The notes under the pieces were generated by a model. That model was not told the origin of the DNA, made no database searches, and saw only the letters and a program-made list of their open reading frames with translations. A program made the translations under genes and the position numbers. Below, piece by piece: positions 34,575 through 45,827 of a stretch of DNA of 53,338 nt. Source of the DNA: Actinomortierella ambigua (Eukaryota > Mortierellomycota > Mortierellomycetes > Mortierellales > Mortierellaceae); the NCBI GenBank assembly GCA_016098155.1, contig JAAAJB010000212.1:1-53338 (forward strand), written 5' to 3'. The stretch's first letter is position 1, and each line of letters starts with the position of its first letter.

Positions 34575-36650
34575 TGTTACCTTTTCGGCCAACAACAGTG
34601 GTATGACAGAGCGGGCAAACCCCGTCCGGACCAATAAGCTGGGTTCCTCAAGACGAAGGCTGGGAAAGTGCTGAGAGCCAAATATACCCATGGCTCTCAT
34701 AGTGGACGGTGGAGTGTAGCAATGCAACTACATAGTAAGTACACTACTTGTAGCAAATGTGAAAAGAGAGTATGTGAAGGCCCAGACTTTGATCCGATAA
34801 AATCTCGGTACTACGTAGTAACGTTCTTTCTTGGGCGTCATGACCATTTTTCTTTTTTCCTTTTGTTTACAGCAACGAAGCAAGGCAGGGGGGCAACAGG
34901 AAAGCCAACATTGCAGGCACGATAATCGTTTGTGCCCCCATGCGAGAACAGGAAGGACCGAGAACACTTCAACACAAGAGCAGTTTTGTGAAATAGTCGC
35001 GCGAGAGGAGAAAAAAAGGATAGTCTTGGCTATCATGCAATCGCGCAACCCCCCTGAATGCTGTAAGCTGTTATCAGTTTTGAATGGCGTAAAAAAGAAA
35101 CATCGATGCTGTGCAGTGTTGCATGGTGTGTGAACCGATAACAAACTTGTGCAATCAACGCGAGGTGATAGGCCCGACTGAAATGTAGCCTATTTTTTTT
35201 TCCTTTTTGCTGATAATCCCTTTTGTCGTTTTTATTATAGGTGAGAACGCGCATGAAAGCGACTTTCAACCATTGGGCACGCGAGCTCCTGTAGCCGAGG
35301 ACAAGCGTGGGAGTAGGAGCGAAATAGAGGGTGGGAAAGATTCACATGTTCGTGCGCCACCAACAGTGCATGAGCGTAAATTCCGCTATAATTGCGAAAA
35401 GGTATTCTTAACCGTGTATTTTCTGCTCAGGCGGGCGGATAATTTTGTCCGGCAGGTTGCACATGGCAACGTGCGAATGTGATGACCAAGGGCGAGACGG
35501 GAGGGAGGGGGGTAATAAGGTTGCCAACGAGCAAACTGACGAAAAGATCGAACCATACGCGACGTTGTGAGCTTGTGATCCCAAAAGAGATCCATCCCCC
35601 CCCCCCCCAGCAGACTTTTGCTTTCGTGGATCAGAGTCAAGGCAGCCAGTCAGCCACATTGTTGGCATCATTTGGCAGGGGGTTTTTTTTAACACCTCGT
35701 GAGAACAAGCTTTGTGCTCTGTGGATCAGCATTGCCGAATCATGATACTACGGCTACTAAGGAAAATACCTAGAAAAGTGAAGACAGAGCATTGGGTTGG
35801 TGTAGAACCTCATGAACTCATGGAGCGCAAAGCCTGCGCCCTTCTCTTGCCCTTGAGAGAACACGGGGCAAGAGCGTGTTTTCCGAGCTTCCATGTTGCG
35901 ACAGAGAGAGGGGAGGGGGCATGTCATCCCTAGTCTACTGGAAAAGAAGTAGTGTGATGTGGCCAGGACGGAGTGTTGTCGTGGGAGCGAAAAGAAAGAG
36001 TGGTAGCATTTACCACCCAAAAAAAAAGGAGGGGGTGCCCTCAGCAGAACAACACGACACAGGGCAACAGCAGGATCCGTGGACCCTTTCGCGTGGCCAC
36101 GAACAATGAGGGGAGGGGGGAATGGAAGGGAGCCCTGGGGGTGGGGAGAGACGGACGGAGAGGGGGTTGGTTCCTCTGTAATTCCCGTGGAATTACACTG
36201 ACACGTGATGGGGGTGATCCATTGTGTCCACGCTTTTCCCCGCAAAATGACATGGAGGCAAGCATTGTAGACAAGGTATTTTTGTTTCGGAGGAGGGGGG
36301 GTGAGTTGTGGGGGTAGGGCGTGTGGAAGGATGGATCACCGACCGCGTCGGCAGCAGCCGATGGGACTGGCAAGGGTGGTGGTAAAGTGGTTGATGATGT
36401 GTCAACCGACGAGCAAGAAGGTCGGTGTGAGGAGGGAGAGGAAGGGGCGGAGGGTACTGCCAGCCGATCGGCATACGAGAGAGTGAGAGTGAGAGAGAGA
36501 CGAAACCTTGTGGAGGCAGAAAAGAAAAAATGCTCCTTCCGCACCCACATGCGCGCTGTAAAGTGTTTGTTCTCTTTCTCCCCCCCTCCTTCGGCTTTGT
36601 TCTTCCCCCCCTTTCCTTACTCCCCCCCTCCCACTTCAGTGTGTGTCGCT

Positions 36651-36656
36651 ATAAAG
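36651..36656 (+). promoter_or_regulatory. TATA box of the multifunctional enzyme gene
   Basis: TATAAA 122 bp before the ATG at 36778, between C-rich and T/C-rich tracts. The pyrimidine-rich leader is typical of highly expressed fungal genes. Confidence 0.6.
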
Positions 36657-36777
36657 CTCTATTACCCGAGCCTTTTCCTTCCTTTTCTCTCTTTTCTCTT
36701 CTCATCGACTTTCCTCCATCTCCACCCCCCCCCCTTTTCTCTTTGTTCATTTCTCACATTCTTTCTCATCTCTCATA

Positions 36778-39280
36778 ATGGCCTCTGACCTTCGCTTCGA
36801 CGGACGTGTTGTTATTGTCACCGGCGCTGGTGGTGGACTCGGCAAGTCCCACGCCCTGGCCTTTGCCAAGCGTGGTGCCTCGGTCGTTGTCAACGATCTT
36901 GGTGGTTCCCATACTGGCGAGGGCGCTTCGACCCGCGCTGCCGATGTTGTTGTGGAGGAGATCCGTGCCGCTGGCGGCAAGGCTGTCGCAAACTACGACT
37001 CGGTCCTCGATGGCGACAAGATTGTCGAGACGGCCATGAAGGCCTTTGGTCGCGTCGACATTGTCATCAACAACGCCGGTATTCTCAAGGATGTCTCCTT
37101 CGCCCGCATGACGGATCAGCAGTGGGACCTCATCTTCAAGGTCCACGTCGAGGGCGCTTACAAGGTCACCCGCGCTGCCTGGCCCATCATGCGCAAGCAA
37201 AAGTATGGCCGTATCATCAACACCAGTAAGTGTGTGTGCTTTCTAATTCTCATATTTCTTGTTTTCGCAAAGTACCAGCTTGCTAACTTGCGCCTTGTGG
37301 ATGTCTTGTTCAACCTTTCTTATTTTTTTCTGGGAAAATCTATTAGCCTCGGCTGCTGGTCTTTATGGCAACTTTGGTAAGTCGTGCAAAGTAGGAGGAA
37401 TTATTGTTACGAGGCAAAATCTTTTTGCCCAACCGAGATATCACCCGTGGCAGACCGAATCACTTTACTAAAAAAAATTGTTCCATATTCTTCGGTTACT
37501 TTGCACCCAAATAGGTCAGGCCAACTACTCTGCTGCCAAGCTGGCCGTCGTCGGCTTCACTCAGACTCTCGCCTTGGAGGGCAAGAAGGACAACATTCAC
37601 ACCAACGTCATTGCTCCCATCGCTGCCTCGCGCATGACCGAGACCATCATGCCTCCAGACATGCTGGCCTCGCTCAAGCCCGAGATGGTCACCCCCCTGG
37701 TGGAGTACCTCTGCCACGAGGGTACGACCGAGAACGGCTCCATCTTTGAGGTCGGTGCTGGTTTCGTCGGCAAGCTCCGCTGGGAGCGTACCGGTGGTCA
37801 CGGCTTCCCCATCAACAAGGAGCTGCTGCCCGAGGACGTCCGCGAGAAGTGGTCCAAGATCATCGACTTTACCGACGGTCGCACCACCCACCCCGCCTCG
37901 ACCTCTCAGTCCATGGAGAGCGTCATGGCCAACTTTGAGAACGTCCAGGAGGAGAAGGCCGCCGTCCAGGTTCTCTCCGCTGACGGCAAGCTCAACGTCG
38001 AGGCTGCCAAGCAGCTCGAGTTCCCTGCAGAGGTCTTTGAGTACAAGGAGCGTGATGTCATCCTCTACAACCTCGGTATCGGTGCCACCCGCAAGGAGCT
38101 GGATCTCGTGTACGAGAACAACGAGAACTTTTGCGCCGTCCCCACCTTTGGTGTCATTCCTTCGTTCGCCTCGATGAACTCGGTTCCCTTCGGCTCCATC
38201 CTGCCTTCGTTCAACCCCATGATGCTCCTCCACGGCGAGCAGTACCTCGAGATCGTCAAGCCCATCCCCACCAGCGGCAAGCTCATCTCGACCCCTTACA
38301 TTGTCGACATCCTGGACAAGGGCAAGGGCTGCGTCTGCACCGTCGGTGTCAAGACCACCGATGAGAACGGTGAGGACGTCTTCTTCAACGAGTACACCAT
38401 GTTCGTCCGTGGTGCCGGTGGTTTTGGCGGCAAGAAGGAGGCTTCTGACCGCGGCGCTGCTACCGCCTCCAACAACCCTCCCAAGCGCAAGCCCGACCAC
38501 GTCATCCAGGAGAAGACCAGCGAGGATCAGGCCGCTCTGTACCGTCTGTCGGGTGACTGGAACCCTCTGCACATTGATCCCGAGATGTCTGCCGTCGGTG
38601 GCTTCGAGGTCCCCATTCTGCACGGTCTGTGCTCGTTCGGTATTGCCGGCAAGCACATCTTCCGCACCTACTGCAAGGGCAACCCTGCCAACTTTAAGAA
38701 CATCAAGGTTCGCTTCGCCAAGACCGTCAACCCTGGCGAGACCCTGGAGACCTCGATGTGGCGCGAGGGTAGCAAGGTCATCTTCCAGGTCCGCTGCGTT
38801 GAGCGCGATGCCATCATCATCTCCAACGCCGCTGTCGAGCTCCAGGGCGATGCTCTGACTGCTGGCGCCCCTGCTGCTGGTGCCCCTGCCGCTGCTGCCC
38901 CTGCTGCCGCTGGTGCTTTCAAGTCGGCCGCTGTCTTTGAGCAGATCGCCGATGGCATGAAGGCCATGAAGGCTGGCGAGCGCGTTGCCCAGGTGAAGAA
39001 GGTCCGGGCTGTCTTCCAGTTCGACATCTCGAACGCCGAGGACCAGAAGGCCCAGTACTTTGTGGACCTCAAGAACGGCGAGGGTGCCGTTGGTCAGGGT
39101 GTTGCTCCCACCAAGGCGGACTGCCACATCACCGTCAAGGACGACGTCTTTGTCGATCTTGCGACCGGCAAGGCCAACGCACAGAAGCTGTTCATGTCTG
39201 GCCAGATCAAGGTCAAGGGCAACGTCATGCTGGCCACCAAGTTGGGCGACATTCTCAAGTCGCAGAAGTCGAAGCTGTAA
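36778..39280 (+). CDS. FOX2: Peroxisomal multifunctional enzyme type 2 (SDR + hydratase 2 + SCP2)
   Basis: Exons 36778-37225, 37347-37376 and 37515-39280; 747 residues. Residues 1 to about 300 are a short-chain dehydrogenase with TGAGGGLG (15-22), NNAG and catalytic Ser151, Tyr164 and Lys168 (YSAAK). About 320-600 is a MaoC-type 2-enoyl-CoA hydratase 2 with Asp507, Asn509 and His512 in GDWNPLHID, and Glu360 in the VYEN segment. An Ala/Pro linker (610-627) leads to an SCP2 sterol-carrier domain (630-747) ending SKL, a PTS1 peroxisome signal. It should hydrate trans-2-enoyl-CoA and oxidise the (3R)-hydroxyacyl-CoA in peroxisomal beta-oxidation. The layout, one SDR domain plus SCP2, is that of animal HSD17B4; Dikarya Fox2/MFE-2 typically has two SDR domains and no SCP2. 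The strong C-ending codon bias differs from the kinase cluster and suggests high expression. Exon 2 is only 30 nt. Confidence 0.95.
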
Positions 39281-39328
39281 AAATCATTTCCCCTTTCTTT
39301 CTTCTGTACTCTACCATCTGCTTTTCTC

Positions 39329-39334
39329 AATAAA
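39329..39334 (+). terminator. Polyadenylation signal of the multifunctional enzyme gene
   Basis: AATAAA 49 bases after the stop codon. Confidence 0.5.
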
Positions 39335-39868
39335 CCCTCCCAGAGGGGTTGTGTAAATACATTCATATGTGTGTGTTTCTAGGAGCTCTTCCATTGGAAA
39401 AACTGTGCTCAAGGGTTCATTTGTCATCAGCACGTCCCCAAAGACAAGAGGTGTCAAGTTTTGTCGCTACCCGCACAAAGAAACACCATCTACAACGTCG
39501 GAATGCAATTTGGCATCTTGTATGGTGCGGTACAGAGGATCGGGATATCCAACACGGAAAAAATCCTGTCGGCTTGAAGGAGTCCAGCTTCTTATACCAT
39601 CGGATAGAGCCATGAAAGTGTGAGCGCTCAAGTTCGACGTGGGTCGGTTTGTCGAACTCGAATGGAGTCAGCAGTCCATCCGGTCACGTTGAAGGTCGGG
39701 ATGTCAAGAAAGGCTGCATCAAAAAAAAAAAGTATCTTCGGCAATATGATCTCAAGATTCTTGTCAGGCAGAAGAAAATGAGGACTCCACGGAGAAACAT
39801 TACATGTAGAAAGAGGAGTTTTGCTCATATTCATGGGGAATGAACGTTGAAGTAGTGGCGGTGGATTG
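39335..39868. other. Intergenic region with possible minus-strand coding relic
   Basis: Minus-strand frames read protein-like in pieces (for example FRVGYPDPLYRTIQDAK near 39550, and FGDVLMTNEPLSTVFPMEEL nearer 39400 after an in-frame stop). They are not joined and match no family I know. Probably 3' flank plus decayed coding sequence. Confidence 0.3.
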
Positions 39869-41562
39869 TTATTTTTTACTTGTGATATACCCGATGTAAA
39901 AAAAGAGAACACAGACTATTGAAAACAGCACAGCAAGATTCCACAGGAGCCTGAGGCAAAATGTCATCGTATATCTGGGTTTGGTAGTACCTTGATCATC
40001 CGCATTCTGGGAGGCTCCTTGAATGTCTCTAAGAAGCATTGCACGGTGGCTCCGCAGAGCTTGCAAATGGCCTTGCTCCGCAGACTTTTGATACCATGAC
40101 ATGGCTTCCTTGGGATCGCGCACCACTCCCAATCCATACAGGTACAATTCTCCTAGCTCGCTTTGCGCCAACGCGCATCCTCGTGTAGCCGACCTGAGAG
40201 TCAATGCTGCTGCTTTCTTGAGGTCGGCAGAAACACCTAATCCTTTCAGGTACATCCTTCCAAGATGGGCTAGCGCTAGCTTGTTTCCAAGGTCCACTGC
40301 CTGCTGATACCACTCCACAGCTTTGACATGGTTTTTCTCAACACCGAAGCCATTCGTTAACATCCAGCCAAGGTCCGTTTGCGCTTGCGAGTGGCCCTTT
40401 TCAGCTGCGCTCTGGATCCAGCGCACTGCCGAGCTAAGGTCGATTGATGTGCCACAGCCACACTTCAGCATGGATCCAGTCCTGTATTCTGCTTCCATCG
40501 ATCCAAGCTGGGCAGCTTCAAGGAACCACTTGAATGCCTCCGAGTCACTCTGGGTGACACCGACACCATTCTCATACGCCGATGCTAGGGCCAGCATTGC
40601 CTGGACATCACCTCTCTTGGCTCTGAACAAAAGACCACTGAGCTGGACCGATACTTGGCTGGCGGCTCCATATCCTAACGCTAGTTCGATGCTACCTGCT
40701 CCTATCTGATTCGCCTCTGGCCGCCTGGTCGGGTCCTCTCTCCAGCAGCGTTCGACCCACGAGCGATAGCTCTGCGGCGTGTCGTTGGGCAATAGCTCGC
40801 GCTCGCCTTCTTTGACGACGGCCATGATGACAGATTTGTCAAGCTGGTCTCTGAATGGCAATGTGCAGTTGGCAGCCATCTCCCACATGACCATCCCAAA
40901 TGCATAAATGTCGGATTTGGTTGAATATTGGGGTTGATCGGTGAAGAGCTCAGGCGCCATCCATCGCCAAGTGCCGTTGTGGACTGGATGGCTGACCAAT
41001 CGGAGCATTGAGTCGGCCTTGACCGTGGGCAACCCATGATCACACAACTTGACCTCCATATGACGTGTGAGCAGGACGTTTGTGCTCTTGAGGTCGCGGT
41101 GGATGACCTTCTTGAAGTGGAGGTATGCTAGCCCTTGAGCAATCTCTCGTGCGATACGGATTCGGGCGGGCCAGTCATCGACCAAAAGTTCATCCTCAAT
41201 CGCTTGCTTGAGGCTCCCTCCTTCGGCATAGTCCATCACGAGGACAAGCATGTCTTCGTGATAGGTGGTTCCGTAAAGCTGGATGATGTGGCGATCTGTG
41301 AGGCCTCGAAGGGTCTCGATCTCGTTCTGGATAGCTTCTACCAGGCTGACATCTTTTTGAGTGATGGGAAACCTCTTGATGGCGACTCGGCGTCCTTCCC
41401 AATTGGCTTGGAAGGTGCTCTCGGACCCACCAGGGCCGATAGAGGGTCCAATAATTAATGAGGACTAGCAATACGAGGATTGAGACATGGAGGCTGATGA
41501 GTATTGTTCGACACTGCTGCTATCTCCTCGTTCACACGGCTGAGGTTCGATGGTCTTACCAT
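39869..41562 (-). CDS. TKL-like kinase with Sel1 repeats and C-terminal membrane segment (copy 1)
   Basis: Exon 1 is the ATG alone (41562-41560), followed by GTAAGA. Exon 2 is 41464-39869; 532 residues. Kinase domain about 5-275: degenerate glycine loop GPGGSES, Lys31 in VAIK, the helix-C Glu in EIETL, Asp125 in HRDLKSTN, DHG instead of DFG (143-145), MAPEL and KSDIYAFGMVMWEM. The sequence is TKL-like (MLK/RAF-type subdomains) and should phosphorylate Ser/Thr. About 295-500 holds five Sel1/TPR-like repeats and a partial sixth (AQTDLGWMLTNGFGV pattern) for protein docking. The last 28 residues are strongly hydrophobic (LAVLFSIVCVLFFYIGY) and end SKK, suggesting a tail anchor with the kinase in the cytosol. 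It is closest to copy 3. The loss of the canonical loop and DFG raises doubt about full activity. Confidence 0.85.
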
Positions 41563-41982
41563 GATGCAGCGTCGAAAGGCTACTCGAAAAGTATGCTGTG
41601 GGAAAAAAAGAGAGCGTGGCGTGAAAATGACTCAGTTGACAAAAGGGGGTGAGGATTCGGGAGACCACTCTGTCCTGAATGTGAATGTTTCTTTCTTCCA
41701 GTCACTCGGGCGGGAGCCTCATGCAGAAAAGATGTCACGGGGAAGTGCCATCCTCAGAAGGAGGAAGAAAAGACAGGAGTACTATGCATTTTACTCGCGC
41801 AGACCCGATACTCTTCGTGTCAGGCACAAACGTGGTCTTCGATCAGTCTAATCTTTATTCATAAAAGCCCCAGTATTGCTCGAATATCACTGAGGACACT
41901 CCTATTGTGGGTTGTGGTTTACACTGTCATGTTTGCCCCATCTCTCACACTCTCACAGGCGCCTCTGCAGCACTTCTTAAGA
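41563..41982 (-). promoter_or_regulatory. Intergenic block upstream of kinase copy 1
   Basis: A 420-bp interval holding the promoter of copy 1 and the 3' end of copy 2. It is alignable by eye with the intervals upstream of copies 2 and 3: GACAAAA.GGGGTG, GGGAGACCACTCT, a block with TGCATT.T.CTCGCG, a CTTCGTGTCAGGC motif near 41813-41825, and a block with CACTGAGGACACTCC near 41890. Conserved outside coding sequence, so either recently duplicated or under constraint. Confidence 0.55.
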
Positions 41983-43815
41983 CTAACCTCGATAATATTG
42001 TTGATGCAAATTCTTGAGATAGAGAATGATTTTTACCATGGTCTCAAAAACACGAATGGTGGCCAAATAAAACCGAAAGAACTCAAAGAACTCCAAGAAC
42101 TCACGCCACCAACTTCTTCGTACATCGGGAATGATATGACCTTGATCCAGTGCCTTCTTACACCATCGAGAGGCCATCTGTTTGTCCTTGGAAACACCTT
42201 GTCCTTTCTCATACATTTGGCCGAGGTTCCTCTGAGCATTCGGAAGGCCTTGCTCCGCCGACTTTTGATACCATGACATGGCTTCCTTGCAATCGCAGAT
42301 CACGCCCAACCCATTCAGGTACATGCCTCCAAGGTTGTTCTGCGCCAATGCACTCCCTCGATTGGCCGGTTTGCGATACAATGATAGGGCGTGCTCGTAG
42401 TTCATTGAGACACCTAATCCGTTTTGATACAGCCATCCAAGATTGACCTGTGCCAGCATATTCCCTTGGTCCGCAGCCAGCTGATACCACACCGAAGCCT
42501 GGTGATGGTCTTGCTCGACTCCGATCCCGTTCATGTACATCCCTCCAAGGTCCGTTTGCGCTTGCGAGTGTCCCTTTTGAGCTGCGCGCTTGATCCAGCG
42601 CACTGCCGAGCTAAGGTCGGTTGATGTGCCACAGCCACACTTCAGCATGTATCCAGTTCTGTACTCTGCTTCTGTCGATCCAAGCTGGGCAGCTCGAAGG
42701 AGCCACTTGAATGTCTCCGAGTCGCTCTGGGCGATACCTACACCACTCTCATATGCGGCTGCCAAGGTCAGTAATGCCTGGACATCCCCTCCATTCGCTC
42801 TAGACAAAAGAGCGCTTAGTTCGTCCGAAGGTTCAGCAATGACATCTGTTGACGAGGTGCTTGGCATGCCCAAAAGCGGCCATGTGGATCCTGTGATGTT
42901 GGGATAGGCACTAATAACAGTTTTCTCTGCCAATTCCGACCCCGAGTCTTTAAAGATCAGCTCGCTCGCTTCTGGACGTCTGGCTGGAAGTGGATCCCAG
43001 CAAAGCTCGGTCAACAGGCGGTAGCCGGCTGGGGTATCGCTAGGCAATGTCTCGCGCCTGCCATTCTTGACACTAGTTACAACGGCCATGTTGTCGAGCT
43101 GGTCTCTGAATGGCATTGTGCAGTTGGAGGCCATCTCCCACATCACCATCCCAAATGCATAGATGTCGGATTTGGTCGAGTATTGAGGCCGAGCCGAGAG
43201 GAGCTCTGGGGCCATCCACCGCATGGTGTCACGAAAGGCGGGAGGATTGTTTGACAGAAAGAACGCCTTGGACTTGATTGTGGGCAACCCAAAGTCGCAC
43301 AGCTTGACATCCATATGACGTGTGAGCAGGACGTTTGTGCTCTTGAGGTCGCGGTGGATGACCTTCTTGAAGTGGAGGTATGCTAGCCCTTGAGCAATCT
43401 CTCGTGCGATACGGACACGGGCAGGCCAGTCATCGACCAAAAGACCGTTCTCGATCGCTTGCTTGAGGCTCCCTCCTTCGGCATAGTCCATCACGAGGAC
43501 AAGCATGTCTTCGTGATAGGTGGTTCCGTAAAGCTGGATGATGTGGCGATCTGTGAGGCCTCGAAGGGCCTCGATCTCGTTCTGAATAGCCTCTTCCTGG
43601 CTGACAAGTTTTTGAGTGATGGGAAACCTCTTGATGGCGACGCGGCGTCGTTCCCAATTAGCATGGAAGGCATTTCCATAACCAGGGCCGATAGAGGAGC
43701 CAACAACTAACAAGGACTATCACAAATGGATTGAGAGAAGGGGACTAATGAGTATTTTTCGATATTCTGTTGCCATCTCCTCGCTCACACGGCTGAAGCC
43801 TGGCCATCTTACCAT
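41983..43815 (-). CDS. TKL-like kinase with six Sel1 repeats (copy 2)
   Basis: Exon 1 is the ATG alone (43815-43813), with an in-frame TGA nine bases upstream in the genomic sequence, then GTAAGA. Exon 2 is 43716-41983; 578 residues. The glycine loop GPGYGNAF lacks one Gly codon present in copies 3 and 4. Lys30 in VAIK, Asp124 in HRDLKSTN, and a normal DFG (142-144) predict an active kinase. Six Sel1 repeats follow about 315-535 (AQTDLGGMYMNGIGV, AQVNLGWLYQNGLGV, AQNNLGGMYLNGLGV and others). The C-terminal ~45 residues are aromatic and moderately hydrophobic (REFLEFFEFFRFYLATIRV), more amphipathic than the anchors of copies 1, 3 and 4. It is closest to copy 4, not to its immediate neighbours. 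Confidence 0.88.
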
Positions 43816-44137
43816 GATGCAGCGTCAAAAGGCTATCTGAAAAAGTATGATATGGGAGAAAAGAGAGAGTGGTGTGAAAAGGACTCGGTTGACAAAAAGG
43901 GGTGGGGATTTTTTCCCAGCCACCAGGGCAGAAGGAGGGGGAAGAGAGGTCCGATGCATTATGCTCGCGAAGACAAAAATGTCGTCTTCAATCAAATTTA
44001 TAGTACAAGCTTGAATAACACTGAGGACACTCCGCTTGTGGGTGGCGGTCTGCACTGTCATGTGTGCGCCATCTCTTACATTCTCATAGGCGCCTCTGCA
44101 GCACCTCTAAAGACTAATCTCGATGGTGTTTTTGATG
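43816..44137 (-). promoter_or_regulatory. Intergenic block upstream of kinase copy 2
   Basis: A 322-bp interval homologous to those upstream of copies 1 and 3 (TGCATTATGCTCGCGAAG, then AATAACACTGAGGACACTCC and CTTGTGGGTGG). It lacks the GGAGACCACTCT block and the CTTCGTGTCAGGC motif. Confidence 0.5.
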
Positions 44138-45469
44138 TCAATTCTTGAGAAAGCGTTTGATTTTTTCTATGGTTAGAGCAACACACTGGCTGACCACAAT
44201 AAGAAAAACGACCCTAAGGGACGCACTCAACCAGCTTGGTACTTCGGGAGTGATATGACGTTGATCCATCGCCTTCCTAAACCATCGAGAAGCTATCTCA
44301 CACATTTGGCTGAGGGTCCCCTGAGTTCGCGGAAGGTCTTGCTGATCGGTTGATGTGCCACCGCCACACTTCAGCATGGATCCAACCCTGTGCTCTGCCT
44401 CTGTAGATCCAAGCTGGGCAGCTCGAAAGAGCCACTTAAATGCCTCCGAGTCACTCTGGGTGACACCGACACCATTCTCATACGCTGATGCTAGGGCCAA
44501 CATTGCCTGGACATCACCTCTCTCGGCTTTGAACAAAAGACCACTGAGCTGGATCGATGCTTGGATGGCGGCTCCACATCCTAACGCTAGTTCGATGCCG
44601 TTCAGTTCCATCTGATCCGCCTCTGGCCGTCTGGTCGGATCCTTCTTCCAGCAGCGTTCGACCCACGAACGGTAGCTTTGCGGCGTATCGTTGGGCAATA
44701 GCTCGCGCTCGCCTTCTTTGACGACGGCCATGATGACAGAGTTGTCAGGCTGGTCTCTGAATGGCAATGTGCAATTGGCAGCCATCTCCCACATGACCAT
44801 CCCAAATGCATAAATGTCGGATTTGGTTGAATATTGGGGTTGATCGGTGAAGAGCTCAGGCGCCATCCATCGCCAAGTGCCGTTGTGGACTGGATGGCTG
44901 ACCAATCGGAGCATTGAGTCGGCCTTGACCGTGGGCAACCCATGATCACACAACTTGACCTCCATATGACGTGTGAGCAGGACGTTTGTGCTCTTGAGGT
45001 CGCGGTGGATGACCTTCTTGAAGTGGAGGTATGCTAGCCCTTGAGCAATCTCTCGTGCGATGCAGATACGGGCAGGCCACTCGTTGACCAAAAGTTCATC
45101 CTCAATCGCTTGCTTGAGGCTCCCTCCTTCGGCATAGTCCATCACGAGGACAAGCATGTCTTCGTGATAGGTGGTACCGTAGAGCTGGATGATGTGGCGA
45201 TCTGTGAGGCCTCGAAGGGTCTCGATCTCGTTCTGAATAGCCTCGTCCTGGCTGACATGCATTCGAGTGATGGGGAACTTCTTGATGGCGACACGGCGTC
45301 GTTCCCAATTAGCATGGAAGGCATTTCCATACCCACCAGGGCCGATAGAGGAGCCAACAACTAACAAGGACTATCACAAATGGATTGAGAGAAGGAAACT
45401 AATGAGTATTTTTCAATATTCTGTTGCCATTTCCTCGTTCACACGGCTGAAGCCTGACCATCTTACCAT
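44138..45469 (-). CDS. TKL-like kinase with contracted Sel1 region (copy 3)
   Basis: Exon 1 is the ATG alone (45469-45467). Exon 2 is 45370-44138; 411 residues. The kinase domain is nearly identical to copy 1 from about residue 70 to 275, including DHG (143-145) and the VKADSMLRLVSH activation loop. It keeps a good glycine loop, GPGGYGNAF, Lys31 and Asp125. Only two Sel1 repeats remain. After GTSTD the sequence jumps to the end of the last repeat (QQDLPRTQGTLSQMCE), and about ten further residues of that repeat are missing. Roughly four repeats (about 125 residues) have been deleted relative to copy 4, without breaking the frame. The C-terminus is hydrophobic (SLRVVFLIVVSQCVALTI) followed by basic residues, consistent with a tail anchor. 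The intact frame suggests a live but shortened protein. Confidence 0.85.
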
Positions 45470-45827
45470 GGTGCAATGTCGAAAGGCTATCTGCAAAAAT
45501 ACGTTGTGGGAAAAAAGAGAGTGGTGTGAAATTGACAAAAAGGGGTGGGATTTAGGAGACCACTCTACCCTGAATGCGAATGTTTCTTTTTCCCAGTCAC
45601 CAGGGCAGAAGAGAGAGAGTTCCTATGCATTCTGCTCGCGAAGGTCCGATACGCTTCGTGTCAGGCAAAAACGTCGTTCTCAATCAAATGTCCAATTTTT
45701 ATTCAAAGTATAAGCTCAAATAACACTGAGCACACTCCACTTGTGGGTGGTGGTCTGCACTCTCATGTTTGCTCTCTCACACTCTCATAGGCGCCTTTGC
45801 AGCACCTCTGAAGACTAATCTTGATGG
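45470..45827 (-). promoter_or_regulatory. Intergenic block upstream of kinase copy 3
   Basis: A 358-bp interval sharing with the copy 1 upstream region the GGAGACCACTCT block, TGCATTCTGCTCGCG and the CTTCGTGTCAGGC motif (about 45654-45666). It shares with the copy 2 upstream region the CACTGAG.ACACTCC and CTTGTGGGTGG blocks. Confidence 0.5.

Larger units (their letters stand above)
28110..36640. other. Gene-poor region, about 8.5 kb
   Basis: No gene supported on either strand. The longest frames (32208-32906 minus, 33023-33538 plus, 29371-29898 minus) have drifting, Ser/Leu/Phe/Arg-rich composition, no domain and no partner exons. The sequence is dominated by pyrimidine/purine tracts, homopolymers of 8-12 bases and microsatellites. 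No tRNA B-box with a matching cloverleaf, no rRNA and no transposase or reverse-transcriptase motif was noticed. It could hold unrecognised non-coding RNAs or regulatory sequence for the flanking genes. Confidence 0.5.

Noticed and set aside
37496..39127. 543-codon open frame on the minus strand
   Set aside because: Antisense to the multifunctional enzyme; produced by its strong third-position C bias (Val/Leu/Asp/Gly-rich), no domain.
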